Shown piece after piece: positions 1 to 13,800 of a DNA stretch of 64,000 nucleotides. The stretch is from positions 5,305,501 to 5,369,500 of the forward strand of contig CAXIWW010000817.1 of assembly GCA_964036315.1 (NCBI GenBank), read 5' to 3'. Positions within the stretch are counted from its first letter, which is position 1; each line of letters begins with the position of its first letter. The notes under the pieces are model-generated. The model searched no databases. It was not told the origin of the DNA and saw nothing but the letters and a program-made list of their open reading frames with translations. The translations under genes and the position numbers were made by a program. This DNA comes from Acanthosepion esculentum. Taxonomy: Eukaryota; Mollusca; Cephalopoda; Sepiida; Sepiidae.

Positions 1-2033
1 CATTCCCAGAAAGTCCCACGCAGACGGCCCCCAGTCCCAGAAAGTCAAAACGCAGACGACCCCCAGTCCGACAAAGTCCCACGCAGACGGCCCCCAGTCC
101 CAGAAAGTCCCACGCAGACGACCCCCAGAACCAGCAAGTCCCAGGAAGACAACCCCCCACACAGGAGACAGTCACAGAAAGTCCCACGCAGACGACCCAC
201 AGTCCCAGAAAGTCCCAGGCAGACGACCCCCACCCAGGAGACAGTCCCAGAAAGACCGACGCAGACGACACCCAGACCCAGAAAGTCCCAAAGACGACCC
301 CCACCCAGGAGACAGTCGCAGAAAGTCCCACGCAGACCAGCCCCCACCCAGGAGACAGTCCCATAAAGTCCCACGCAGACGATCCCCAGTCCCAGAAAGT
401 CACATGAAGAGGACCCCCCACCCAGGTGACAGTCCCAGAAAGTCCCACGCAGACGACCCACAGTCCCAGAAACTCCCACGCAGACGACCACCAGTCCCAG
501 AAAGACCCACGCAGACGACCCTCCACCCAGGAGACAGTCCCAGAAAGTCCCACGCAGACCACCCCAGTCACACAAAGTCCCACGCAGACTACCCCCAGTC
601 CCAGAAAAACCCACGCAGACGACCCACCACCTAGAAGACAGTCCCACAAAGTCCCAGGCAGACGACCCCCACCCAGGAGACAGTCCCAGAAAGACCCACG
701 CAGATGACCCCCAGTCCCAGAAAGTCCCACGCAGACGACCCCCACCCAGGAGCCAGTCCCAGAAAGTCCCACGCAGACGACCCCCAGACAGGAGAGTGTC
801 CCAACAAGTCCCACGCAGACGACCCCCCACCCAGGAGAGAGTCCCAGAATGACCCACGCAGATGACCCCCAGTCCCATAAAGTCCCACGCAGACGACCCC
901 CAATCCCACACCCAGGAGCCAGTCCCAGAAAGTCCCACGCAGACGACCCCCAGACAGGAGAGTGCCCTAGCAAGTCCCACGCAGATGACCCCCCACCCAG
1001 GAGACAGTCCCAGAAAGTGCCACGCAGACGACCCCCCACCCAGGAGTCAGTACCAGAAAGACCCACGCAGACGACCCACTGTCTCAGAAAGTCCCAAGCA
1101 GACGAATCCCCACCCAGGAGACAGTCCCAGAAAGTCCCACGCAGACTACCCCCCAACCAGGAGACAGTCCCAGAAAGTCCCACGCAGACGAACCACCACC
1201 CAGGAGTCAGTACCAGAAAGACCCACGCAGACGAAACCCTGTCTCAGAAAGTCCCACGCAGACGACTATCCACCCAGGAGACAGTCCCAGAAAGTCCCAC
1301 GCAGACGACCTCCCACCCAGGAGACAGTCTCAGAAAATCCACGCAGATGACCCCCAGTACAAGAAAGTCCCATGCAGATGACCCCCAGTCCCAGAAGGTC
1401 CAACGCCGACGACCCCCAACCAGGAGATTGTCCCAGAAAGTCCCAAACAGTCGACACCCCATCCAGGAGACAGTGCCAGAAAGTCCCTCACAGACGACCC
1501 CCAATCCCAGAAAGTCCCACGCAGACGACCCCCAGTCCCAAAAAGTCCCACGCAGACGACCCCCAAACAACGAGACAGTCCAAGAAAGTCCCAAAGAGAC
1601 GACACCCACCCAGGAGACACTCCCAGAAAGTCCCACGCAGACGACCCCCAGACAAGAGAGTGTCCCAGCAAGTCCCACGTAGACGACCCCCAGTCCCAGA
1701 AAATCCCACGCAGACGAACACCCACCCAGGAGACAGACCCAGAAAGTCCCACGCAGACGACCACCCACCCAGGAGACAGTCCCAGTTAGTCCCACGCAGA
1801 CGACCCCCAGTCCTAGGAAGTCCCACGCAGACGACCCCAGTCCCAGAATGTCCCACCCAGACAACCCCCAGTCCCAGAAATACCCACGCAGACGACCCTC
1901 CACCCAGGAGACAGTCCCAGAAAGTCCCACGCAGACCACCCCAGTCACAGAAAGTCCCACGCAGACGACCCCCAGTCCCAGAAAGTCCCACGCAGACTAC
2001 CCCCAGTCCCAGAAAAACACACGCAGACGACCC
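1..2033 (+). repeat. Satellite A segmental duplication, copy 1 (offset 8803)
   Basis: This stretch recurs at 8804-10836 with the same order of monomer variants and no difference in the places I compared. The match starts at the first base of the window, so the duplicated block probably extends further left. It ends inside a monomer at the CGACCC of base 2033; beyond that the two copies continue with different monomer types. A many-monomer block copied as a unit fits unequal exchange or a replication-based duplication. Confidence 0.9.
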
Positions 2034-2482
2034 CCAGTCCCAGAAAGTCCCTCGCAGACGACCCCCAGTCCAAGAAAGTCCCACGCAGACGACACCCTAC
2101 CAAGGAGACAGTCCCAGAAAGTCCACGCAGACGACCCCCAGTCCCAGGAAAACCCACGAAGACGATCCCCAACCAGGAGACTGTCCCAGAAAGTCCCACG
2201 CGGACGACACTCAGTACCAGAAAGTCCCACGCAGACGAACCACCACCCAGGAGACTGTCCGAGAAAGGCCCACGCAGACGACCCCCCAGATAGGAAACAG
2301 TCCCAGAAAGTCCCACGCAGAAGACGCCCAGTCCCAGAAAGTCGAACGCAGACGACCCCCCACCCAGGAGACAGTACCAGAAAGTCCCACGCAGACGACC
2401 CCCCAGACAGGAGACTGTCCCAGAAAGTCCCACGCAGAAGACGCCCAGTCCCAGAAAGTCCAACGCAGACGACCCCCCACCC

Positions 2483-4794
2483 AGGAGACTGTACCTGAAA
2501 GTCCCACGCAGACGACCCCCACTCCCAGAAAGTCCAACGCAGACGACCCCCCAACCCAGGAGACAGTACCAGAAAGTCCCACGCAGACGACCCCCAGTCG
2601 CAGAAATTCCCACGCAGACGACCCCCAATCCCAGAAAGTCCCACGCAGACGACCCCTCACCCAGGAGACAGTCCCAGAAAGACCCACGCAGATGAACCCC
2701 AGTCGCAGAAATTCCCACGCATAGACCCCCAGTCCCAGAAAGTCCCACGCAGACGACCACCCAGTCAGGAGACAGTCCCAGAATGTCCCACGCAGACGAC
2801 CCCGCACCCAGGAGACAGTCCCAGAAAGTTCCACGCAGACGACCGCCACTCCCAGAAAGTCCCACGCAGACGGCCACCAGTCCCAGAAAGTCCCACCCAG
2901 ACGACCCAAAATCCCAGAAATCCCACGCAGAAGACCCCACACCATGGAGACAGACCCACATATCCCACGCAGACGACCCCCTACCCAGGAGACAGTCCCA
3001 GCAAGTCCCACGCAGTCGAACCCCCACCCAGTAGACAGTCCCAGATACCCCACGCAGACAACCCCCACCCAGGAGACAGTCCCAGAAAGTCCCACGCAGA
3101 CGACCCTCAGTCCCTGAAAGACCCACGCAGACGACCCCCAGTCCCATAATGTCCCACGCAGACGATCCCAATCCCAGGAAATTTCATGCAGACGACCCCC
3201 CACCTAGGAGACAGTCGCAGATATCCCACGCAGACGACCCCCCACCCAGGAGACAGTCCCAGAAAGTCCCATGCAGACGACCCCAGTCCCAGAAAGTCCC
3301 ACGCAGACGAACCCCCAACCAGGAGACAGTCCCAGAAAGTCCCACGCGGACGACACCCAGTCCCAGAAAGTCCCACGCAGACGAACCCCCACCCAGGAGA
3401 AAGTCCCAGAAAGTCCCACGGAGACGACACCCAGTCCCAGAAAGTCCCACGAAGACGACCCCCCACCCAGGAGACAGTCCCAGAAAGGCCCACGCAGACG
3501 ACCCCCAGTCCCAGAAAGTCCGACGAAGACGACCCCCCAGACACGAGACAGTCCCAGAAAGTCCCACGCAGAAGACGCCCAGTCCCAGGAAGTCCCACGC
3601 AGACGACCCCCCACCCAGGAGACAGTACCAGAAGGTCCCACGCAGACGACCCCCAGTCCGAGAAAGTCCCACGCAGACGAGTCACAGTCCCAGAAAGACC
3701 CAAACAGACGACCACCAACCCATCAGTGAGTCCCAGAAAGTCCCACGCAGACGACCCACAGTACCAGAAAGTCCCACGCAGACGACCCCACACCCAGGAG
3801 ACAGTCCCAGAAAGTCATACGCAGACGACCCCGAGTCCCAGAAAGTCCCATGCAGACGACCCCCCACCCAGGAGAGAGTCCCAGAACGTCCCACGCAGAC
3901 GACCCCACCCAGGAGGCAGTCCCAGAAAGTCCCACGTTGACAACCCACTGGCCCAGAAAGTCCCACGCAGACGACCCCCAACCCAGGAGAGAGTCCCAGA
4001 AAGTCCCAAGAAGACGACCACCCAGACACGAGACAGTCCCAGAAAGTCCCACGCAGAAGACGCCCAGTCCAAGGAAGTCCCACGCAGACGACCCCCCACC
4101 CAGGAGACAGTATCAGAACGTCCCACGAAGACTTCCCCCAGTCCGAGAAAGTCCCACGCAGACGAGTCACAGTCCCAGAAAGACCCAAACAGACGACCAC
4201 CAACCCATCAGAGAGTCCCAGAAAGTCCCACGCAGACGACCCACAGTACCAGAAAGTCCCACGCAGAAGACCCCACACCCAGGAGACAGTCACAGAAAGT
4301 CATACGCAGACGACCCCGAGTCCCAGAAAGTCCCATGCAGACGACCCCCACCCAGGAGACAGTCCCAGAACGTCCCACGCAGACGACCCTACCCAGGAGG
4401 CAGTCCCAGAAAGTCCCACGTTGACAACCCACTGTCCCAGAAAGTCCCACGCAGACGACCCCCCACCCAGGAGAGAGTCCCAGAAAGTCCCACGCAGACG
4501 ACCCCCCACCCAGGAGACAATCCCAGAAAGTCCCATGCAGACGACACCCCACCCTGGATACAGTCCCAGAAAGTCCCACGCAGACGACCTCCAGTACCAG
4601 AAAGTCCCACGCAGAGGACCCCTCACCCAGGAGACAGTCCCAGAAAGTCCCATGCAGACGACCCACAGTACCAGAAAGTCCCACGCAGACGACCCCTCAC
4701 CCAGGAGACAGTCCCAGAACGTCCCACGCAGACGACACCCACCCAGGAGAGAGTCCCAGAAAGTCCCACGCAGACGACACCACACCAAGGAGAC
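2483..4794 (+). repeat. Tandem duplication, 2305-bp unit, copy 1
   Basis: The block is repeated directly at 4788-7099 with an offset of 2305 bp. I found no difference between the copies in the segments compared. The junction falls in a shared 7-base AGGAGAC, part of the long monomer type, so the breakpoint lies within homologous monomers. This is expected for unequal crossing-over of a satellite. Confidence 0.92.
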
Positions 4795-7099
4795 TGTACC
4801 TGAAAGTCCCACGCAGACGACCCCCACTCCCAGAAAGTCCAACGCAGACGACCCCCCAACCCAGGAGACAGTACCAGAAAGTCCCACGCAGACGACCCCC
4901 AGTCGCAGAAATTCCCACGCAGACGACCCCCAATCCCAGAAAGTCCCACGCAGACGACCCCTCACCCAGGAGACAGTCCCAGAAAGACCCACGCAGATGA
5001 ACCCCAGTCGCAGAAATTCCCACGCATAGACCCCCAGTCCCAGAAAGTCCCACGCAGACGACCACCCAGTCAGGAGACAGTCCCAGAATGTCCCACGCAG
5101 ACGACCCCGCACCCAGGAGACAGTCCCAGAAAGTTCCACGCAGACGACCGCCACTCCCAGAAAGTCCCACGCAGACGGCCACCAGTCCCAGAAAGTCCCA
5201 CCCAGACGACCCAAAATCCCAGAAATCCCACGCAGAAGACCCCACACCATGGAGACAGACCCACATATCCCACGCAGACGACCCCCTACCCAGGAGACAG
5301 TCCCAGCAAGTCCCACGCAGTCGAACCCCCACCCAGTAGACAGTCCCAGATACCCCACGCAGACAACCCCCACCCAGGAGACAGTCCCAGAAAGTCCCAC
5401 GCAGACGACCCTCAGTCCCTGAAAGACCCACGCAGACGACCCCCAGTCCCATAATGTCCCACGCAGACGATCCCAATCCCAGGAAATTTCATGCAGACGA
5501 CCCCCCACCTAGGAGACAGTCGCAGATATCCCACGCAGACGACCCCCCACCCAGGAGACAGTCCCAGAAAGTCCCATGCAGACGACCCCAGTCCCAGAAA
5601 GTCCCACGCAGACGAACCCCCAACCAGGAGACAGTCCCAGAAAGTCCCACGCGGACGACACCCAGTCCCAGAAAGTCCCACGCAGACGAACCCCCACCCA
5701 GGAGAAAGTCCCAGAAAGTCCCACGGAGACGACACCCAGTCCCAGAAAGTCCCACGAAGACGACCCCCCACCCAGGAGACAGTCCCAGAAAGGCCCACGC
5801 AGACGACCCCCAGTCCCAGAAAGTCCGACGAAGACGACCCCCCAGACACGAGACAGTCCCAGAAAGTCCCACGCAGAAGACGCCCAGTCCCAGGAAGTCC
5901 CACGCAGACGACCCCCCACCCAGGAGACAGTACCAGAAGGTCCCACGCAGACGACCCCCAGTCCGAGAAAGTCCCACGCAGACGAGTCACAGTCCCAGAA
6001 AGACCCAAACAGACGACCACCAACCCATCAGTGAGTCCCAGAAAGTCCCACGCAGACGACCCACAGTACCAGAAAGTCCCACGCAGACGACCCCACACCC
6101 AGGAGACAGTCCCAGAAAGTCATACGCAGACGACCCCGAGTCCCAGAAAGTCCCATGCAGACGACCCCCCACCCAGGAGAGAGTCCCAGAACGTCCCACG
6201 CAGACGACCCCACCCAGGAGGCAGTCCCAGAAAGTCCCACGTTGACAACCCACTGGCCCAGAAAGTCCCACGCAGACGACCCCCAACCCAGGAGAGAGTC
6301 CCAGAAAGTCCCAAGAAGACGACCACCCAGACACGAGACAGTCCCAGAAAGTCCCACGCAGAAGACGCCCAGTCCAAGGAAGTCCCACGCAGACGACCCC
6401 CCACCCAGGAGACAGTATCAGAACGTCCCACGAAGACTTCCCCCAGTCCGAGAAAGTCCCACGCAGACGAGTCACAGTCCCAGAAAGACCCAAACAGACG
6501 ACCACCAACCCATCAGAGAGTCCCAGAAAGTCCCACGCAGACGACCCACAGTACCAGAAAGTCCCACGCAGAAGACCCCACACCCAGGAGACAGTCACAG
6601 AAAGTCATACGCAGACGACCCCGAGTCCCAGAAAGTCCCATGCAGACGACCCCCACCCAGGAGACAGTCCCAGAACGTCCCACGCAGACGACCCTACCCA
6701 GGAGGCAGTCCCAGAAAGTCCCACGTTGACAACCCACTGTCCCAGAAAGTCCCACGCAGACGACCCCCCACCCAGGAGAGAGTCCCAGAAAGTCCCACGC
6801 AGACGACCCCCCACCCAGGAGACAATCCCAGAAAGTCCCATGCAGACGACACCCCACCCTGGATACAGTCCCAGAAAGTCCCACGCAGACGACCTCCAGT
6901 ACCAGAAAGTCCCACGCAGAGGACCCCTCACCCAGGAGACAGTCCCAGAAAGTCCCATGCAGACGACCCACAGTACCAGAAAGTCCCACGCAGACGACCC
7001 CTCACCCAGGAGACAGTCCCAGAACGTCCCACGCAGACGACACCCACCCAGGAGAGAGTCCCAGAAAGTCCCACGCAGACGACACCACACCAAGGAGAC
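4788..7099 (+). repeat. Tandem duplication, 2305-bp unit, copy 2
   Basis: Direct tandem copy of 2483-4794. It diverges at base 7100, where copy 1 has a T followed by GTACC and this copy has ACAGTCCC. The near identity over 2.3 kb, among monomers that normally differ from each other at several positions, marks this as a very recent event or an assembly duplication. Confidence 0.92.
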
Positions 7100-8803
7100 A
7101 GTCCCAGAAAGTCCCATGCAGAAGACACCCCACCCAGGATACAGTCCCAGAAAGTCCCATGCAGACGACTCCCAGTCCCAGAAAGTCCCACGCAGACGAC
7201 CCACAGTCCCAGAAACTCCCACGCAGACGACCCCAGTCCAAGAAAGTCCCACGCAGACTACCCCCAGTCTCAGAAAAACCCACCCAGGAGACAGTCCCAG
7301 AAAGTCCCACGCAGACGATCCCAGTCCCAGAATGTCCCACCCAGACAACCCCCAGTCCCAGAAAGACCCACGCAGACGACCCTCCACCCAGGAGACAGTC
7401 CCAGAAAGTCCCACGCAGACCACCCCAGTCACACAAAGTCCCACGCAGACTACCCCCAGTCCCAGAAAAACCCACGCAGACGACCCACCACCTAGAAGAC
7501 AATCCCACAAAGTCCCAGGCAGACGACACCCACCCAGGAGACAGTCCCAGAAAGACCCACGCAGATGACCCCCAGTCCCAGAAAGTCCCACGCAGACGAC
7601 CCCCCAGACAGGAGACAGTCCCAGAAAGTCCCAAAGAGACGACACCCACCCAGGAGACACTCCCAGAAAGTCCCACGCAGAAGACCCCCAGTCCAAGAAA
7701 GACCCACGCAGACGACCCCCACCCAGGAGCCAGTCCCAGAAAGTCCCACGCAGACGACCCCAAGACAGGAGAGTGTCCCAGCAAGTCCCACGTAGACGAC
7801 CCCCATTCCCAGAATATCCCACGCAGACGAACACCCACCCAGGAGACAGACCCAGAAAGTCCCACGCAGACGACCCCCCACCAAGGAGACAGTCCCAGTT
7901 AGTCCCACGCAGACGACCCCCAGTCCTAGGAAGTCCCATGCAGACGACCCCCAGCCAGGAGACAATCCCAGAAAGTCCCACGCAGACGACCCCCACCCAG
8001 GAGACAGTCCCAGAAAGTCCCAAACAGACGACCCCCACCCAGGAGACAGTCCCAGAAAGTCCCACGCAGACGACCCCAGTCACACAAAGTCCCACGCAGA
8101 CGACCCCGCACCCAGGAGACAGTCCCAGAAAGTCACACGCAGATGACCCCCATTCCCAGAAAGTGCCACGCAGACGACCCCCAGTCCCAGAAAAGCCCAC
8201 GGAGACGGCCCCCAGTCCCAGAAATTCCCAAACAATCGACCTCGCACCCAGGAGACAGTCCCCGAAAGTCCCAGGCAGACGACCCCCACTCCCAGAAAGT
8301 CCCACGCAGACGGCCTCCAGTCCCAGAAAGTCCCACGCAGACGATCCCCAGTGCCAGAAAGTCACATGCAGAGGAACCCCCACCCAGGTGACAGTCCCAG
8401 ATATCCCACGCAGATGACCCCGCACCCAGGAGACAGTCCCAGAAAGTCCCACGCAGAAGAGCCCCAGTCCCAGGAAGTCCCACGCAGACGACCGCCACCC
8501 AGGAGACAGGCCCAGAAAGTCCCACGCAGACGACCCCCCAACCAGGAGACAGTCCCAGAAAGTCCCAGGCAGACGACCCCCATTCCCAGAATGTCCCATG
8601 CAGAAGACCCCCAGTCCCAGGAAGTCCCCTGCAGACGACCCACAGTCCCAGGAGACATTCCCAGAAAGTCCCACGCAGACGACCCCCCAACCAGGAGACA
8701 GTCCCAGAAAGTCCCACGCAGACGACACCCATTCCCAGAAAGTCCTACGCAGACGACCCCAGTCGCAGGAAGTCCAACGCAGACGACCCACAGTCCCAGG
8801 AGA

Positions 8804-10836
8804 CATTCCCAGAAAGTCCCACGCAGACGGCCCCCAGTCCCAGAAAGTCAAAACGCAGACGACCCCCAGTCCGACAAAGTCCCACGCAGACGGCCCCCAG
8901 TCCCAGAAAGTCCCACGCAGACGACCCCCAGAACCAGCAAGTCCCAGGAAGACAACCCCCCACACAGGAGACAGTCACAGAAAGTCCCACGCAGACGACC
9001 CACAGTCCCAGAAAGTCCCAGGCAGACGACCCCCACCCAGGAGACAGTCCCAGAAAGACCGACGCAGACGACACCCAGACCCAGAAAGTCCCAAAGACGA
9101 CCCCCACCCAGGAGACAGTCGCAGAAAGTCCCACGCAGACCAGCCCCCACCCAGGAGACAGTCCCATAAAGTCCCACGCAGACGATCCCCAGTCCCAGAA
9201 AGTCACATGAAGAGGACCCCCCACCCAGGTGACAGTCCCAGAAAGTCCCACGCAGACGACCCACAGTCCCAGAAACTCCCACGCAGACGACCACCAGTCC
9301 CAGAAAGACCCACGCAGACGACCCTCCACCCAGGAGACAGTCCCAGAAAGTCCCACGCAGACCACCCCAGTCACACAAAGTCCCACGCAGACTACCCCCA
9401 GTCCCAGAAAAACCCACGCAGACGACCCACCACCTAGAAGACAGTCCCACAAAGTCCCAGGCAGACGACCCCCACCCAGGAGACAGTCCCAGAAAGACCC
9501 ACGCAGATGACCCCCAGTCCCAGAAAGTCCCACGCAGACGACCCCCACCCAGGAGCCAGTCCCAGAAAGTCCCACGCAGACGACCCCCAGACAGGAGAGT
9601 GTCCCAACAAGTCCCACGCAGACGACCCCCCACCCAGGAGAGAGTCCCAGAATGACCCACGCAGATGACCCCCAGTCCCATAAAGTCCCACGCAGACGAC
9701 CCCCAATCCCACACCCAGGAGCCAGTCCCAGAAAGTCCCACGCAGACGACCCCCAGACAGGAGAGTGCCCTAGCAAGTCCCACGCAGATGACCCCCCACC
9801 CAGGAGACAGTCCCAGAAAGTGCCACGCAGACGACCCCCCACCCAGGAGTCAGTACCAGAAAGACCCACGCAGACGACCCACTGTCTCAGAAAGTCCCAA
9901 GCAGACGAATCCCCACCCAGGAGACAGTCCCAGAAAGTCCCACGCAGACTACCCCCCAACCAGGAGACAGTCCCAGAAAGTCCCACGCAGACGAACCACC
10001 ACCCAGGAGTCAGTACCAGAAAGACCCACGCAGACGAAACCCTGTCTCAGAAAGTCCCACGCAGACGACTATCCACCCAGGAGACAGTCCCAGAAAGTCC
10101 CACGCAGACGACCTCCCACCCAGGAGACAGTCTCAGAAAATCCACGCAGATGACCCCCAGTACAAGAAAGTCCCATGCAGATGACCCCCAGTCCCAGAAG
10201 GTCCAACGCCGACGACCCCCAACCAGGAGATTGTCCCAGAAAGTCCCAAACAGTCGACACCCCATCCAGGAGACAGTGCCAGAAAGTCCCTCACAGACGA
10301 CCCCCAATCCCAGAAAGTCCCACGCAGACGACCCCCAGTCCCAAAAAGTCCCACGCAGACGACCCCCAAACAACGAGACAGTCCAAGAAAGTCCCAAAGA
10401 GACGACACCCACCCAGGAGACACTCCCAGAAAGTCCCACGCAGACGACCCCCAGACAAGAGAGTGTCCCAGCAAGTCCCACGTAGACGACCCCCAGTCCC
10501 AGAAAATCCCACGCAGACGAACACCCACCCAGGAGACAGACCCAGAAAGTCCCACGCAGACGACCACCCACCCAGGAGACAGTCCCAGTTAGTCCCACGC
10601 AGACGACCCCCAGTCCTAGGAAGTCCCACGCAGACGACCCCAGTCCCAGAATGTCCCACCCAGACAACCCCCAGTCCCAGAAATACCCACGCAGACGACC
10701 CTCCACCCAGGAGACAGTCCCAGAAAGTCCCACGCAGACCACCCCAGTCACAGAAAGTCCCACGCAGACGACCCCCAGTCCCAGAAAGTCCCACGCAGAC
10801 TACCCCCAGTCCCAGAAAAACACACGCAGACGACCC
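8804..10836 (+). repeat. Satellite A segmental duplication, copy 2 (offset 8803)
   Basis: Second copy of the block at 1-2033. After base 10836 the sequence changes to a monomer series (ACCACCTAGAAGACAG) that instead resembles about 620-700 of the window. The copy therefore looks like a mosaic, consistent with a template or register switch inside the array. Confidence 0.9.
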
Positions 10837-13800
10837 ACCACCTAGAAGACAGTCCCACAAAGTCCCAGGCAGACGACCCCCACCCAGGAGACAGTCCCAC
10901 AAAGACCCACGCAGATGACCCCCAGTCCCAGAAAGTCCCACGCTGACGATCCCCAGACAGGAGACAGTCCCAGAAAGTCCCAAAGAGACGACACCCACCC
11001 AGGAGACACTCCCAGAAAGTCCCACGCAGAAGACCCCCAGTCCAAGAAAGACCCACGCAGACGACCCCCACCCAGGAGCCAGTCCCAGAAAGTCCCACGC
11101 AGACGACCCCCAGACAGGAGAGTGTCCCAACAAGTCCCACGTAGACGACCTCCAGTCCCAGAAAATCCCACGCAGACGAACACCCACCCAGGAGACAGAC
11201 CCAGAAAGTCCCACGCAGACGACCCCCCACCCAGGAGACAGTCCTAGATATCCCACGCAGACGACCCCACACCCAGGAGCCAGTCCCAGAAAGTCCCAAG
11301 CAGACGACCCCCAGACAGGAGAGTGTCCCAGCAATTCCCACGCAGACGACCCCCAGTCCCAGAAAATCCCACGCAGACGACCCCCCACCCAGGAGACAGT
11401 CCCTGTTAGTCCCACGAAGACGACCCCCAGTCCTAGGAAGTCCCATGCAGACGACTCCAAGCCAGGAGACAATCCCAGAAAGTCCCACGCAGACGACCCC
11501 CACCCAGGAGACAGTCCCAGAAAGTCCCAAACAGACGACCCCCACCCAGGAGACAGTCCCAGAAAGTCCCACGCAGAAGACCACCAGTCCCACAAAGTCC
11601 CACGCAGACGACACCGGACCCAGGAGACTGTCCCAGAAAGACCCACGCAGAAGACACCCAGTCCCAGAAAGTCCCACGCAGACGAGTCCCCACCCAGGAA
11701 ACAGTCCCAAAATGTCCCACGCAGACGACCCCCACCCAGGAGAGAGTCCCAGAATGACCCACGCAGACGACCCCCAGTCCCATAAAGTCCCACGCAGACG
11801 ACGCCCAATCCCACAAAATCCCACGCCGACGACACCGCACGCAGGAGACTGTACCAGAAAGACCCATGCAGACAACCCCCAGTCCCAGAAAGTCCCATGC
11901 AGACGACCCCCACCCAGAAGTGAGTCCCAGAATGACCCACGCAGACGACCCCCAATCCCACAAAATCACACGCAGACGACACCGCACGCAGGAGACTGTA
12001 CCAGAAAGACCCATGCAGACAACCCACAGTCCCAGAAAGTCCCAAGCAGACGACACCCCACCCAGGAGACAGTCCTAGATATCCCACGCAGACGACCCCC
12101 CACCCAGGAGACAGTCCCAGAAAGTCCCACGCAGACGACCCCCAGACAGGAGAGTGTCCCAGCAAGTCCCACGCAGACGACCCCCAATCCCAGAAAATCC
12201 CACGCAGTCGAACACCCACCCAGGAGACAGTCCCAGAAAGTCCCACGCAGACGACCCCCAGTTCCAGAAAGTCCCATGCAGACGACCCCCACCCAGGAGA
12301 CAGTCCCAGAAAGTCCCACGCAGACGACTCCCAGACAGGAGAGTGTCCCAGCAAGTCCCACGCAGACGATCCCCAATCCCAGAAAATCCCACGCAGACGA
12401 ACACCCACCCAGGAGACAGTCCCAGAAAGTCCCACGCAGACGACCCCCACCCAGGAGACAGTCCCAGAAAGTCCCAAACAGACGACACCCACCCAGGAGA
12501 CACTCCCAGAAAGTCCCACGCAGAAGACCCCCAGTCCAAGAAAGACCCACGCAGACGACCCCGAGTCCCAGAAAGTCCCACGCAGACGACAGCCCACCCA
12601 GGAGACATTCCCAGGAAGTCCCACGCAGACGAGCCCCAGTCCCAGAAAGTCCCACGCAGACGTCCCCCAGTCCTACAATATCCCACGCAGACGACACCGC
12701 ACCAAGGAGACTGTACCAGAAAGACCCATGCAGACGACCTCCAGTCCCAGAAAGTCCCATGAAGACGACACCCCACCCAGGAGACAGTCCTAGATATCCC
12801 ACGCAGACGACCCCACACCCAGGAGCCAGAGCCAGAAAGTCCCACGCAGACGACCCCCAGTCCCAGAAAGTCCCACGCAGACGACCCCCAGTCCTAGGAA
12901 ATCCCATGCAGACGACCCCAGTCAGGAGACAGTCCCAGAAAGTCCCACGCAGACGACCCCCACCCAGGAGACAGTCCCAGAAAGTCCCACGCAGACGACC
13001 CCCACCCAGGAGACAGTCCCAGAAAGTCCCACGCAGAAGACCCCCAGTCCAAGAAAGACCCACGCAGACGACCCCCAATCCAAGAAAATCCCACGCAGAC
13101 GACCCCCAGTCCCAGAAAGTCCCACGCAGACGACCCCCAGTCCTACAAAATCCCACGCAGCCGACACCGCACAAAGGAGACTGTACCAGAAAAACCCATG
13201 CAGACGACCCCCAGTCCCAGAAAGTCCCATGAAGACGACACCCCACCCAGGAGACAGTCCTAGATATCCCACGCAGACGACCCCACACCCAGGAGCCAGA
13301 GCCAGAAAGTCCCACGCAGACGACCCCCAGACTGGAGAGTGTCCCAGCAATTCCCACGCAGACGACCCCCAGTCCCAGAAAATCCCACGCAGACGAACAC
13401 CCACCCAGGAGACAGTCCCAGTTATTCCCACGCAGACGAACCCCAGTCCTAGGAAGTCCCATGCAGACGACCCCCAGCCAGGAGACAATCCCAGAAAGTC
13501 CCACGCAGACGACCCCCACCCAGGAGACAGTCCCAAAAAGTCCCAAACAGACGACCCCCACCCAGGAGACAGTCCCAGAAAGTCCCACGGAGAAGACCAC
13601 CAGTCCCACAAAGTCCCACGCAGACGACACCGGACCCAGGAGACTGTCCCAGAAAGACCCACGCAGACGACCCCCAGTCCCAGAAAGTCCCACGCAGACG
13701 AGTCCCCACCCAGGAAACAGTCCCAAAATGTCCCACGCAGACGACCCCCCCACCAAGGAGAGAGTCCCAGAATGACCCACGCAGACGACCCCCAGTCCCA

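Noticed and set aside
6605..8965. A 786-codon ORF on the - strand, and similar ones of 500-780 codons throughout 1-32700, as a repetitive secreted or structural protein
   Set aside because: Comparable ORFs run in all frames of both strands at once. With a 31-bp monomer (31 = 1 mod 3) the three frames cycle into one 31-residue pattern, and the monomer has no stop codon. There is no start context, codon bias or end that separates one frame.
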